DNA of 64,000 nucleotides from Malania oleifera (Eukaryota > Streptophyta > Magnoliopsida > Santalales > Ximeniaceae), in contig NC_080419.1 in the NCBI RefSeq assembly GCF_029873635.1, positions 74,388,597 through 74,452,596 of the forward strand, read 5' to 3'. The notes beneath the pieces were generated by a model. It was not told the DNA's origin. It did no database searches and worked only from the letters and a program-made list of their open reading frames with translations. Position numbers and translations under genes: made by a program. Shown here one piece after another: positions 10,961 to 23,396 of the stretch (positions within the stretch are counted from its first letter, which is position 1; each line of letters starts with the position of its first letter).

Positions 10961-11955
10961 GAGGTGCTTGGTTGTTTACCTGGTGACAGTTAGGAGTGAG
11001 TGCATTGATTGGTGGTGCATGACAGTTTCGTACGATGTGGCCAGATCGACCACACTGATAGCTGGAGTTCGTCCCAATTTGGAATTCCCCCCAATGCCTC
11101 CAATCACACCTAGTACAAAGAGGGGGTGCTGGATTACCCTGAGGAACTTGGTGTCCCACTACCTGCCATTGGTCCACATTTTTTCTTCTTCACTAACCCT
11201 AATTGGTACTTGCCTAAAAACCAGGAGGCGTGGGCATCTTCCTCTGACTCTATACCCCTGTGCCCCTATGCCAACTTGTCTCTGCAATGGTGGCTTTATC
11301 CACCAACTCTGAGAAATCCCGCACCTGCAAGACCGCCACCTGCTCAAATCTCTTCTGTCTGAGGCCTTTCTTAAATCTACGTGTCTTTCTAGACTCATCT
11401 AGAATCATATATGCGGTGAAGTAAGACAGTTCTATGAACTTGGTGGCATACTGTTGCACTGTCATGTGGCCCTGGGTCAGGCTCAGAAACTCCTCCACCT
11501 TAGCATCCCTAGTGGAAGTGGGGACTGCCAATCGAAGAAGATCTCCTTAAAATGACCCCAGGTCAGTGCTATGGGTATTGGCCTCTGCTCCTCCACTAGC
11601 TTCACCACTAACCACCATCACTCGGCATCACCTGTCAACTTGAATGTGGTATAAAGAACTTTCTACTCATCAGTGTAGTGCAGTACTGCTAGAATCTTCT
11701 CATTCTCTTGTACCCAATTCTCTACAATAATTGGGCACTTCCTGGAAAAGCTAGAGGATTCATCCGAGTGAACTGATCTATGGTGCAACCTTGGTAAACT
11801 GGTGGGCAACCATGTTCCCTGGAATTTCATGTTATTTCCACCCTGACCTGCTGAGCAATGCTATGCAGCACTTGATCTAAATTGCTACCACCCATAGTGG
11901 AAGCCCCCACGTGGCTACTACCTCTAGCATTTGCATTATTATTCCCAGGGTCCAT
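10961..11955 (-). pseudogene. Element B gag (decayed)
   Basis: On the minus strand the start is MDPGNNNANARGSS at 11,955, followed by VLHSIAQQV, a DQFTRMNPLAFPGSA segment, the gag core at 11,250-11,531 ([20 protein letters not shown], then a basic region) and a zinc knuckle near 11,010-11,060 (CGRSGHIVRNC, with the first Cys changed to Tyr in the CYQCG position). The gag family match is good. Frames are interrupted by stops, many at positions where a Gln codon is expected. Confidence 0.75.
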
Positions 11956-12567
11956 CCTCAAAATAGGATAGAAAACAATCTTAAAATTCTATCTTGATGT
12001 GATTAATATGATTATCTAACCAAGAAAACAGGTTATATCCACATTCTCAATATAAGCCATAACACACAACTCAGACACAAAAGCTTCAATGGTTTTTCTA
12101 AGATCTCTGAAATTGTTGATGAAAACCTGAGATCTTGAGAGCCTGTTTTGAGGAAACCTTCGACAGTTTGTACCTTCCACACCAAATCGTGGATAGTTTG
12201 GCCCAAAACTCCTCACTAATCCTTTTTTTCTTATATACACTTAGCCATCTTAAGCATCAAGTCTTAAATCACCAAAAAAATTACGACTTATCCAACCAAC
12301 TAACGTCTCAAGTTTTGGTCTCTCCACACAGAAGCAAAAACCGTCAATGGTTTGTCGTAATTTTCCTGAAACCATCATATTAGGAAAACCAAAGAAGATC
12401 GTCAATGGATTCCTGCCTCCAAGCTATGAAACCAAAACCCAAGATTCCACTTGAACTCCCAAGAATGACTTGCTAGATTCCTAATCTACCTATTTCCTAC
12501 TCTCATCAAGATCCATTCCAATACTCCGGTATTGTTATCCACTAAAGTTGACATAACCTAGCAACCT

Positions 12568-12580
12568 AGGCTCTGATACC
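12568..12580 (-). promoter_or_regulatory. Primer-binding site of element B
   Basis: The plus strand reads AGGCTCTGATACC, the complement of GGTATCAGAGCCT, matching initiator tRNA-Met. A few bases separate it from the LTR edge at 12,586. Confidence 0.7.
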
Positions 12581-13398
12581 TCATTTGTCAAGCCCTGTGT
12601 AATTCTACTATAAGTATGCTCTGATACCCTACACTATAGTATTTTGATACCCCAAAATGGGCACCAAGTGCACCTGTTCATAACCAATATAATACAACAT
12701 AGCAGAACAAACATATACACTCCAAATACAATACCAGAGTACTACCGTATTCCAAAATACATACATGAATCCCCAAAAATCCATAATACATCCCAATGAT
12801 ACACAAAGTATATTCCTATACATCACTGTGTCTCACCAGAACTCACCCTGAACAATGCTAACTCGCCATGCCCTATAGTGTTCTAGGCTTGGTTTCCTAG
12901 ATTCCATGCAATGTTAAAAATTATAGAAGTGAGACACATCTCAGTAAAACGGAACATATTATTATCATTGTGTGGCAACATGAGTTTTACTATAGTAAAA
13001 ACACATCCATTAATTAACTTAACTTTAATTGAGAAAATTATGTAAAACTGTACTCATACCTTTATATATATATATATATATATATTTCAAAATACTTACT
13101 TTCTTTTCAAAACATACTCTGGCATATAAATTTCTTTGTATACATAAATACACATATCTGCATAGAAGAACTTCCCTAGATGTATAAACATACAACGTCA
13201 TGAATTAACCCTACATGACCGGGCTGTGCGGTCTGAATACTGAACTTAGCCATGGCTGGCCTACCACCAGACTAAGTCAAACTGTATTTGTATCTGTATT
13301 TGTAACTGTAAGTGTGATTTGCCTACCCAACTAGTTCCGAATACAGGGGCTAACTTTACTTTTCATTGGCCAAATCGATTGTATACCACCAACACTCT

Positions 13399-15756
13399 TG
13401 AAAAGTAAGGTGTAGTCCTAAGAGGGGGTTGAATTAGATTATAAAAATTTCTTTTAATTCCTTTTAAGATTTCTTAACCTTATTTTTTTCTTTTAACCAA
13501 TTCTTGACTTGTTTGTTTAATTTTTCAATCACACAATAACTTAGTTTCCTTTATCCAATCAACAACATAATTAAACAACCAATCAATTAAGCACAATATT
13601 CAAACCAAGCAACCAATTAATTTCTCAAGTATAAGTTAACTGCAACACTATTAGATTAATGGAAGTATGCAAGATTCAACACTCTTTGGAATATAAACAC
13701 ATTCAAATTTTAAATCATTCAACCACAATATATCAATATATTAAATTCAACTATCAGCTTTTGTTGTCAGCCCTGGTTATAAATTTGAATTAAGCCCTGT
13801 AGTGAATGATAATTTGTGTTTGCTGATGTGAATCCTTGTATTAATTGATTTGCTTAATATGATATGTAATATAAGATCCAACACAATATTCACACTCTTT
13901 CAAATATTCAAAATTCAAATAAACTCTTAGTTAATTTATCTTTGAGATGTTTAACTAAGTAACGTACTCCCGTATGGTTTCCGCAAGATATGGTTTAACC
14001 AACGTACTCCCTTTTGTTTTCCGCAACCCAAATAAAAAACATGCTTCAAGTTTACTTGATTTCCAAATATACGTAGTATATATGATTTCCAATTTAAACC
14101 ATCCACACAATTTAAATATGCTAAAAATAAGGAATAGGGAAAGAGAGAGTGAGACCGGGATTTTCACGAGGTTCGGCTTATACCCAGCGTACATCCTCGC
14201 CTTTGGTAGACCACCAAAGGATTCACTAAACCTATTCCTTTAATGGGCAGAATAAACCTTTGCAACACTCCTTGGTTAAAGCTAAAGTCCGCCTTCTCCA
14301 AACGATGTACCCTCGTTCGGTCACTCCTTTAAATAGGCTAGAGCCTGCCTCTCTAAGCAATATCTCCTTAGTTAGCCAACGACCCAAATAATCCTTAGAA
14401 CGTCAAAGAACTACAAGAAACAAGATATAATTTGGGTACAAATATACTCTCACAAAGAGCAAGCTAGTACAATTTCAACATTATATACTTTAATGTAGAA
14501 ATATCAATATGAAATAAAATGAAGCCCAAGTGTAGAATTCACCAATATCCTTCTTAGATAAGGATTCGCAGTAGGAATTCAGAGGAGGGAGGATCAGCAC
14601 TTTAGAATATCTCAGTAAAAGAGATTTTCAATGAGTGAACAAGAGAACTTTGTAAGAACAAGAGTGCTTTCAACTTCTCAAACAAATTTTTCAATTCGTG
14701 GTATATTTTGATTTGCAAAACCATGTATTTATAGGCATTCAAAAGGGTTTTCTTATTGCCCAAGTTTACTTGGAGTATTTTCCAAGTTTTTAAAAAGTTT
14801 GGAGCCCAACCAACTAATATTTAAAAAGTAAAATTTTTGAAAAATATGCCCATTAACAATGTTCAGACGTCTAAACTTTCTAGTTCAACCGTCTGAGGTG
14901 GTTCTGCCTCTTTAGAATAATTTCAGCAAAAACTTCAGATGACTGAATTTAATCTTTAGTCAATTGAAGATATTCTTCAGATGACCAAGGTCAAGGGTCA
15001 GATGACCAAAGTGTCCAGTTCGGTCTTCTGATGTTTCGTTGTGAATAGTGTTCAGTTGGCTGACACCTTCAACCCCACTTCAGTATGTTAGTCATAACTT
15101 TTTCTATACAACTCCAAATTAGGTATTATTGGTGTCAAACAAAAGCTAATAGAAAATCCTACAACTTTCATGTTGAACACCTTTTAACATAAGGAGGTTT
15201 TGATTGAGAACATTGCACCTAATGCGGATGTATGAAAAATGACAGAAATTGGGAAATCCTCTTTTTGGTGTTTTTCATTCCAAAAATGATTCTAACCTTT
15301 TTGAAACAATTTTTGACCTTATAAAATATTTTCCAAGTATGTTAAAAGGTATTTAGGTCCAATAAGTTAACTTAAGATCTTCATAATATTTCAAATGATA
15401 TTTAAACATTAAAATACTTACATAAAGACTTCTAAGACTTTTCACATTCTAGTTTTCTTGAGTTTTCGTGCTTTGTCTTTCTTTGAGCTCCTTCTCTTTT
15501 CTTTTCTTTTGCTCTTTTGACGTCTAACTTTTCTTTGGCTTATCATCCATGTCCTCATTTTTTTCAAACTTTAAAATATCATCTTTAAATCCATGCTTTA
15601 ACCCTTTTAAGCTTCATTTGATCATTGTGAGCACTTTGACCTTGGTTTCTCATATATGAGCCCTGAGATAACATTACTCACACAAATACGTTAAATTCCA
15701 CTTGTTTGTTGGCATCAAAATAAGATAATAAGATTTTAAGTCTTGTAAGGCCAACA
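13399..15756 (-). mobile_element. Solo SIRE-like LTR with TSD ACTCT
   Basis: The plus strand starts TGAAAAGTAAGGTGTAGTCC and ends TTGTAAGGCCAACA. On the minus strand this is TGTTGGCC...TTTTCA. ACTCT is present on both sides (13,394-13,398 and 15,757-15,761), proving a clean LTR/LTR recombination product. Near the inner end is the GGGACTACACC-like block (here TCCTAAGAGGGGG), shared with elements F and G. It carries TTCAGATGACTGAA-type repeats (14,860-15,070) and TATAAATA on the minus strand at 14,726-14,733. Confidence 0.9.
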
Positions 15757-15889
15757 ACTCTCACAACAATATGGTTGTACTAGTATCAATGAAACTACAG
15801 TACCGTGCTTAGCTCTAATCCATCAGGGTTCTTGAACCATATAATGCGATTTATAAATCAATACAACAACATGATTTCATTTTCTTAAT

Positions 15890-16290
15890 TTGGTATAAAA
15901 CTGTCATACTATAATTCTGTAGATAAAATACTATAATACTGTAATTGTGTATAAAATGTTGTCATACTATAGTTCTATATAGAACACTATCATTTTGTAA
16001 CTCTAAATAAAATGTTGTCATACTATAGTTCTATATAGAATACTATCATTCTATAACTCTGTATAAATTATTGTCATACTGTGGTTTTATATAGAACACT
16101 ATCATTTTGTAACTCTGTATAAAATGATGTCATACTGTAGTTCTATATAGAACACTGTCATTTTGTAACTTCGTATAAAATGATGTCATATCATAGCTCA
16201 GTATTTTTAATATTGTCATACTATAACTCTGTATAAATATGTTTTATCATAATTTTGTATAAAAATAATGTCATATCATTATTTTGTATT
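15890..16290. repeat. About 55-bp tandem repeats in element B LTR
   Basis: Roughly seven diverged copies of TGTCATACTATAGTTCTATATAG... followed by AACACTATCATTTTGTAACTCTGTATAAAA. Period is about 55-60 bp. No counterpart is seen in element A's LTR. Confidence 0.8.
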
Positions 16291-16695
16291 AATCTTATGC
16301 CACACAAATTGAGTAATAATTCATAATATAAAAATCTACCTACGATGACTATATTTTTCTCCTGAAAATAATGGTATAATCAACTCTAGGGTTTTACTCA
16401 AACTCATAAACCCAGTTTTTCTCAAAACATACATATATTAATTCAAAGTTTCCATTTCCATGAGCCTACATACTTAGAAAAATATACATTTTATTTCTGT
16501 AATCACATACTATAATTTAATGGGTTAAATTTCTAAAAAAGTTTCATATAATTTATTCCCTTTACCTTAACCCTGGAGTGGTGCCTAGGATCCCAAAATA
16601 ACCAATCTGAGCTCTTGTTAAAATGCAGTGAATTGATGTCATGATCCCGAAATGATGTTTATTAGTTGATTCCGGTTGAATTCGTGTGAAAAATT

Positions 16696-16697
<2 letters not shown>

Positions 16698-16760
<63 letters not shown>

Positions 16761-16767
16761 AGGAGCG
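16698..16767. repeat. (GA)n microsatellite in element B 5' LTR
   Basis: About 35 GA units with one interruption. It is read as CT in the sense of the element, downstream of the TATA box at 16,831-16,838. Confidence 0.95.
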
Positions 16768-16830
16768 CAACTAGAGAGAGAAATTGAGAGAGAGTTAATT
16801 TTTACTAAAAAAAAAAAAAGAGTTAGAACC

Positions 16831-16838
16831 TATTTATA
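16831..16838 (-). promoter_or_regulatory. TATA box of element B 5' LTR
   Basis: The minus strand reads TATAAATA, with the palindrome array (16,855-17,000) upstream and the CT tract downstream, as in the 3' LTR copy. Confidence 0.5.
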
Positions 16839-17063
16839 GGTTGCTACCCTGGTGGAAACCCTCAATGGTAGGGAAATCATCAACGGTTTCGTATTTAAAC
16901 AAACCCTCTTTTTTACTGTTTTACTTTTACCTAGCCTTGGTAACTCAAAACGTCGACAATTTTCCTAAGCTCCACAAAATAGTTGACGGTTTGATCTACA
17001 CCAAACCAAATTGTCTCTTTTATTGCTATTTTTTTATCGTTATTATTTTTCCAGATCTATACA

Positions 17064-17610
17064 CAAGGGACCTAAGATTTCTATGAAATTGAAGAATAGT
17101 GATATGATTCCAAAGTATAAGGATGAATGGAATGAGACGGAGGATGACAATATTCAACTTAATGAAAAATTTGTGAATGCCATATGTTGTGCTTTAATTA
17201 AGAATGCTAGCATTTCTTTCCAATCAAATATAAAAATAATAGCCAAAACTAGAATAGTACAACGATAGAAAACTTTCCTCTCTTCCCATTTACCGAAACC
17301 TCTAAATATAATTGTCTGAAACTCTCCATAGAAGTAGCAACACCCAATTTTCACCAAAAATCCTAAACAATGTTATTCCATAAAACCCATGAATGATCCT
17401 CTCAAAAGTGGATTCTCTCCCCACAACCCACTTAACAACAAACATTAGGAACACACAAGTAACATTAGGAAAGAAAGAACAATTATAACAAATCACACAA
17501 GTAACATTAGGAAAGAAAGAACAATTATAACAAATCACGCAAGTAACATTACATCCTTAGTAAATCAAAAAAATCAAGATAATACAATCAAATTAAAACA
17601 ATCCAACCAT
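17064..17610. other. Spacer between element B and CACTA; possible gag scrap
   Basis: The first part (17,083-17,268, plus) reads SDMIPKYKDEWNETED..IQLNEKFVNAICCALIKN. This has the spacing of the copia gag N-terminal region (compare ..W..D......N..A.N.L.CAL), but it is short and I am not sure. At about 17,453-17,545 a 42-bp unit containing ACATTAGGAAAGAAAGAAC is duplicated. Nothing else was recognised. Confidence 0.35.
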
Positions 17611-17619
17611 ATGCCCCCA

Positions 17620-17860
17620 CATGGAAACAACACACACGCACACACTGTCACACACACGCACGCATGCGTGCGTGCACGCACACTGTCACACATACAAACA
17701 CGCACACTTTCACACACACACACACATTGTCACACACACACACACTGCCACACACGCACACATACACACACACTACCACACACATACACACACGCACACT
17801 GTCACACACACACCCAAGCTAACACTGTCACACACACACACACACACACACGCACACTAT
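17620..17860. repeat. CA-rich microsatellite/minisatellite
   Basis: ACACAC runs are interrupted by CACTGTCACA and GCACGCATGCGTGC. It abuts the CACTAC end at 17,862. The two overlapping His/Thr-rich open frames in it are products of the repeat. Confidence 0.95.
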
Positions 17861-17879
17861 CCACTACAAAAATAACTGG

Positions 17880-19740
17880 TTTTTAGTGATGAAAGTATTA
17901 GTGACAGATTCAATTTCGTCACTAAAAGTGGGTATTAGTGAAAGTTTTAAAATTGCCACTAATAATTTGTCACTAAAAATCGATTTTCCCACTCAAACTA
18001 TAGCGAGAAACAATTTTTTGCACAGAAATTATCTTAGGAAAATATTAGCGACGATTCTTGAGATATTAGTGACAAATTGAATCCGTCACTAAAAGTTAGT
18101 TATTAGTGATGATTAAGTAACTGTCACTACTAGTGTATTATTAGTGACGGTTTGGAAAATTCATCACTAATCATAGGGTATTAGTGACGGTTTAGGAATT
18201 CATCACTATTAGTATTTTTATTTAAAAAAAATTTAAAAATAATTTTATTTACAATATTAGTGGCGGTTTGGAAAATTCATCACTAATAATGGGGTGTTAG
18301 TGACGGTTTAGGGATTCGTCACTATTAGTGTTTTTATTTAAAAAATAAAAAATAATAATTTTATTAACAATATTAGTGACAGTTTAGAAAATTAGTCACT
18401 AATAAAAGGGTATTAGTCACGGTTTAGGGATTCATCACTATCAGTGTTTTTACTTTTAAAAAAAAATATTAAAAAATTTAGTTAACAATATTAATGATGG
18501 TTTGGAAAATTCGTCACTAATAATGGAGTATTAGTGACGGTTTAGGGATTTTTCACTATTAGTGTATTTATTTTAAAAAATATAAAAATAATTTTGTTAA
18601 AAATATCAGTGGTGGTTTGGAAAATTCATCACTAATAATAGGGTATTAGTTACGGATTAGGGATTCGTCAGTATTAGTGTTTTTATTTTAAAAATAATAA
18701 AAAAATTAGTTACAATGTTAGTGACGGTTTCTAAAATTCGCCAGTAATAATATGGTATTAGTGACGGTATAGGGATTCGTCACTATTAGTGTTTTTATTT
18801 AAAAAATATAAAAATAATTTTGTTAACAATATTAGTGACAGTCTGAAAATTCGTCAATAATAATAGGGTATTAGTGATAGTTTAGAGATTCGTCACTATT
18901 AGTTTTTTTATTTAAAAAATATAGAAATAATTTTGTTAACAATATTAGTGACAGTTTGGAAAATTTGTCACTATTAATAAGGCATTAGTGACGGTTTAGA
19001 GATTCGTCGCTATTAATCTTTTTATTTAAAAAATATAAAAATAATTTAGTTAACAATATTAGTGACGATTTAGAAGATTCGTCACTAATAGTATTTTTAT
19101 TTAAAAATATAAAAATAAATTAGATAACAATATTAGTGCCGGTTTGGAAAATTCGTCTCTAATAATAGGGTATTAGTGAGGGTTTGGAGATTCGCCACTA
19201 TTAATATTTTTATTTAAAAAATATAAAAATAATTTAGTTAACAATATTAGTGACGGTTTATAAAATTCGTCACTAATAATAGCGTATTAGTGACAGTTTA
19301 GAGATTCGTCGCTATTAGTGTTTTTTATTAAAAAATATAAAAAAAAAAATTTAACAATATTAGTGATGGTTTGAAAATTTTGTAACTAATAATAGGGTAT
19401 TAGTGACGGTTTAGATATTCGTCACTATTAATGTTTTTATTTTAAAAAAATATAGAAATAATTCAGTTAACAATATTAGTGATGGTTTAGAGGATTCGTC
19501 ACTAATAGTTTTTTTATTTAAAAATATAAAGATAATTTAGTTAACAATATTAGTGATGGTTTGGAAAATTCGTCACTAATAATAGAGTATTAGTGACGGT
19601 TTAGAGATTAGTCACTATTAATGTTTTTATTTAAAAATATAAAAATAATTTAGTTAACAATATTAGTGACGGTTTGTAAAATTAATCACTAATAATAGAG
19701 TATTAGTAACGGTTTAGGGACTCATCACTATTAGTGTTTT
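17880..19740. repeat. CACTA left subterminal tandem array (about 113-bp unit)
   Basis: About 14-15 diverged units with a mean period near 113 bp, two of them shortened. Each unit has two inverted pairs (TTAGTGACGGTTTGG..CGTCACTAATA and TTAGTGACGGTTTAGA..CGTCACTATTA), then an AT spacer (TTTTTATTTAAAAAATA). In known CACTA elements such subterminal motifs bind the TNPA-type protein. The first 60 bp next to the end have a different, non-tandem layout. Confidence 0.85.
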
Positions 19741-20754
19741 TGTATTAATTTTTTTAAAAGATTTTTATTAAAAATATAGAAAATCAATACTTTGGTTAAA
19801 TGGGTAGAATATTTTTTTTTTAATTATTTATAGGTTTCAACGTAATTACTAAAAAGATAACTTGTTTTCAATTTTTTAAAAATTATATAAAATAAATTTG
19901 AAATCATTTATTTTGGAGTATGGATTTGAATTTATGTATTAGAAAAAAATTTGCATATGGTCAATATAATTAAAATACAAAATCTGAACTTCATTGTCTC
20001 ATTCACAATGTAAGAGTTAGAAATCTATTCAATAATTAAAAAATATTTTCTAAATTTTATATATATAAATTTGAAAATTTTGAAATAAAAACTATTTTCA
20101 ACAACTAAAAAATGAAAGAATAAAATTATTTCCATAAGCATATAGTGTGAAAATTATTTATTGTTATTTATTTATCTCAAAAATGTTATAAAAATGCAAA
20201 ATTAGCTAGTTTATGTTTTTGTATGTTCTTGAAAAACTAAAATGAAAAACAATGCAAAATTATGGATCAAAAACTTCTCGGTAATTTTTTTGGCTTGAAT
20301 TTAGTTAGGAGAAGGTTGAATTCTTGTTTGTCCCGTCAAGATCATTCCAAGCTGGAGTTTCCATTAGGTACTACAACTAGTGGAAGAGTCGTATGTTAAC
20401 TCGAGCAATTGTAATGAAGTATGTGTTTATGAAGATGAGTAATTCTAAGACTTCATCATCTAGTCAAACAAGAATGCACAGGAAAGGTTGCAATGCCTCT
20501 GCATTGAAGAATCTTAGCAATCCTAGTGAAGGATCTTTTAAGATCAAGGTAGAGCCGATAAGTGAATAGAGCAATGAGGAGGAAAATTTCCCTCTAGATA
20601 CGGAGGTTCAACCCAGTGCTAGGGTGACTCTAATGTGAAATCAAAAATGGCATTAATGGTTCCACCAAAAAAGGGTGAAAACAATTGTCATGACCCAGTC
20701 ACATCAATGAATACTCTAAAACTGTCACTAATATAAGACTACTAGTGATGATCT
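19741..20754. other. AT-rich CACTA interior, no recognised gene
   Basis: About 19,740-20,280 is AT-rich with nothing coding. About 20,290-20,680 is less AT-rich. In one plus frame it reads MKMSNSKTSSSSQTRMH, then a stretch ending IKVEPISE before a stop. This could be an exon scrap of the element's second (TNPA-like) gene, but no family was recognised. Just before 20,755 two further GTCACTAAT/TAGTGATG motifs occur. Confidence 0.35.
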
Positions 20755-21645
20755 TGTTGGGAGAAACAATAATACTAAAACTCCCTATTTGTGTGAATAT
20801 GCAATAAACTATAAAATAGAGCAACATATATATATATATATATATATATATGCGAAAAATATATATCCAAACACTACAAGCATAAGACACACGATTTTTT
20901 ACGTGGAAAACCTTCTCGATGTGAGAAGGAAAAACCACGGGACCGTATTCCACTCAAACAATTCCACTACCAATAATTACGGGAATACATAAGTTTGTTC
21001 ACGGGCTAAAAAAAATAATAATGAATACTCAGAATCCAATCTCCACCGTTCACAATGAAGATTCACGTATTATGGACATCCCTAAAAATTTTCAACTCAA
21101 TCGGACTACGAATGCTTGTTGATCAAAGTAGTTGATCAAGACTAGACAACTTTCTCTCTCTGTGGCGACGGAAAAATCGAGGCTACTATGCATAGGCTAG
21201 AAACCAGCACCGAATGCTCAGAATCCCATCTCCACCGTTCACAATGAAGTTTCACATGTCATGAACATCACTATAAATTTTTAGCTCAATCAGACCACGA
21301 ATGGTCGTTGATCAGAGGAGTTGATTAAGACTGGACAACTTTCTTTCTCTATGGCGGCAGAAAAAACCGAGGCTATTGTTCATGGGCTGAAAACCGACTC
21401 CGAATGCTCTTAATCTCATCTCCACCATTCAAATTGAAGTTTCACGTATCATGAGCATCCCTATAATTTTTTAGCTCAATCAGACCATGAATGGTCGTTG
21501 ATCGGAGCAGTTGATTAAGATTGGACAGCTTTCTTTCTCTATGGCGGCGAAAAAAACCCAAGCTACTATTCATGGGCTGAAAACCGACACCGAATGCTCA
21601 AAATCCAGTCTCCACTGTTCACAATGAGGGAAACCCAACCCAACA
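20755..21645 (+). mobile_element. Solo LTR (891 bp) with internal 189-bp repeats
   Basis: It starts TGTTGGGAGAAAC and ends CCCAACCCAACA. It is flanked by GATCT and GGTCT (4 of 5 bases equal), a probable target duplication. It holds an AT microsatellite (20,826-20,852) and the ACGTGGAAAACCTTCTC block common in copia-like LTRs. Three full copies and a partial copy of a unit of about 189 bp start at 21,024, 21,213, 21,402 and 21,592. No internal region is present. The strand is assigned from TG...CA only and is uncertain. Confidence 0.7.
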
Positions 21646-22199
21646 GGTCTTTCTCTTTAAGCATTCTACTTAAGAACATGCTCTTCTTGTTGTATTTTAT
21701 CTTCAACTCATCAAGATTCTCATTTGTGGTATACGCACATTGGCTAGGTTAGTCACAAGATTCTCACTTCTACGAAGATAGTGTTATGTTGGCCCATCTA
21801 AATTGTAATAATCTTCACTAGCAAACCATCATGGGAAACCAAAGCAAATACAGGTAAGGTCTCGATTTACCTCTTTACCTTATTTGAAATTATCGGGACA
21901 CACATCAAGAAAATCATAAAAATCATTTTTTGGAAAACATCCCCAATTTTTTTTAAAAATCCTTATAAATATTTTCTAAAAATTTTTCAAATACCTTTCT
22001 AAAATTTTCTAGGATTTTTTAAAGATTTTTATTTATCTTTTTCTAGTATTTTATTTTCTATTTTTTTGTCAAAATAACTCAAAATATTTTTATTGGATTC
22101 AGAAATATTTTCTCTAGTTTTTCTGATTTTTTTAATTTTTCAACTACTTTTCTCCATCGGCAATGGAAAAAAAATTAAAGTATTAAGTAAAATAAAAAT
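21646..22199. other. CACTA interior, no recognised gene
   Basis: Nothing coding was recognised. The second half is T-rich. It resumes CACTA sequence after the solo LTR. Confidence 0.4.
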
Positions 22200-22560
22200 A
22201 ATTTAGTTAACAACTTTAGTGATGGTTTGGAAAATTCGTCACTAATAGTCTAGTAGTAGTGACGGTTTTAAAAACCATCAGTAATAATTTTCTATATTTA
22301 AAAAATATTAAAACAATTTATTTAAGTATTTTAGTGACGGTTCCCAAGATTCGTCGCTATTAGTCTATTATTAGTGATGGTTTATGAAAACCATCACTAA
22401 TAGTGTTTTGATTTAAAAAATATAAAAATAATATAGTTAAAAATATTAATGACGGTTTAGAATATTCATCACTAATAATAGGATATTAGTGACAGTTCAG
22501 GGCATTCGTCACTAATAGTCTAGTAGTAGTGACAGTTTTATAAACCGTCACTAATACTCT
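22200..22560. repeat. Second block of CACTA subterminal motifs
   Basis: About three units combine TAGTGATGGTTTGGAAAATTCGTC and TAGTGACGGTTTTAAAAACCATC types. It ends CCGTCACTAATACTCT and changes abruptly into C-rich DNA (22,562-22,760) that leads into the PFP fragment. Confidence 0.85.
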
Positions 22561-22561
22561 A

Positions 22562-22835
22562 ACCTATTAAATTCGCCCTCCCCGTGCGATTTCCCAATCT
22601 GCCTCCATTTTTCCTTTCCCTCCTCCCTCCTTTTTTAATCTCTCTTTTTCCCCAATCTCCCAGGTCGAACCCCCCTCGAGCCATTCCTACTGCCGATGTA
22701 ATCCCCCCTATTGCTTCCTGCCGCTGTGGCTTCCCGCCGCTTTCCTGAGGTCATTCTGTCGAGTTCTTCTTCTTCTTCTTCTTCTTGTTATTGCTGAAGT
22801 TTTTTCAATAGTTCCTTAAGAGAAAATTTTTTCAG
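22562..22835 (+). other. Pyrimidine-rich leader before the PFP fragment
   Basis: C/T-rich sequence with short TTC repeats (22,763-22,786) precedes a good 3' splice-type end, AATTTTTTCAG at 22,825-22,835. It could be the captured 5' UTR and first intron of the PFP gene. No start codon in frame with the exon was identified. Confidence 0.4.
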
Positions 22836-23396
22836 GAGTTCAAACAGGCCATCTCAACCACTCCCCTTGGCTCCCTTCCATCCTTAAAGGCTCCTTCAAC
22901 GTTGTCGACGATCCATCGAGCTTTGCTGCCAAAAACCCATGTTGTATTTTGTGCTTTTAATGCAAAAATCAGAGTTTTGTCAAGTTCAAGTGTGAAACTT
23001 CGAAGAAGAGCATAAAAAATTGATATTTTTTTTTTAATTTCTGTAATATTTTTCTATAATGAAAAATGGAGGAATATTTGTGATGATTTAGTTAGGTCTT
23101 CTTGCAGGAACCCGATCCGAGATAAGTGTATTAAATAAATGAGGAAAAGAGTAGGAAAGTTTAAAAGGTAAAAATCTGCAAGGCTCGTCGACAAGGCTTC
23201 TTTGCTCGTCGACGAAGCCTCTTGTTTAGTTCGGTGATGAGATTCAGTAGCTCGTCGACGAGGAGATGCCAAGAGATTTCGAAAAATCCTAAAATCTCAG
23301 GTTCATCAATGAGGCCACCTTAGCGTCAACGAACTTCCTTCTGTAGCTCGTCGACGAGGAGGCCGTCTCGTCACGAGGCTAGCCGGGTCAAAGGGT

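Larger units (their letters stand above)
5656..17063 (-). mobile_element. Element B: broken, nested Ty3/gypsy retrotransposon
   Basis: On the minus strand the 5' LTR (12,586-17,063) is followed by a primer site, gag, zinc knuckle and protease down to about 10,699. After the intervening copia fragment F (6,430-10,697) comes 3' untranslated sequence, a polypurine tract (6,078-6,090) and the start of a 3' LTR (5,656-6,077). The two LTR pieces match over the GA tract, the TATA region and the terminal block, which supports reading both as one element. RT, RNase H and integrase are missing. The 3' LTR is cut by element A and the 5' LTR by a solo LTR. Confidence 0.7.
12586..17063 (-). repeat. 5' LTR of element B, split by a solo LTR
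   Basis: The minus-strand start is TGTATAGATCTGG at 17,063. The end is ...GGGCTTGACA at 12,586 next to the primer site. Without the 2.36-kb solo LTR and its 5-bp duplication it is about 2.1 kb. It contains the GAGACACATCTCAGTAAAACGG block (12,931-12,953), an AT microsatellite (13,062-13,085), a 55-bp tandem repeat tract (15,890-16,290), a GA tract, a TATA box and a palindrome array. It matches the fragment at 5,656-6,077. Confidence 0.75.

Noticed and set aside
17611..17886. His/Thr-rich open frames
   Set aside because: They are translations of a CA microsatellite in two frames.
17880..19740. CRISPR-like regular array
   Set aside because: The whole unit, including spacers, is repeated. It consists of inverted TTAGTGACGG motifs next to a CACTAC end in plant DNA, which fits a CACTA subterminal array.
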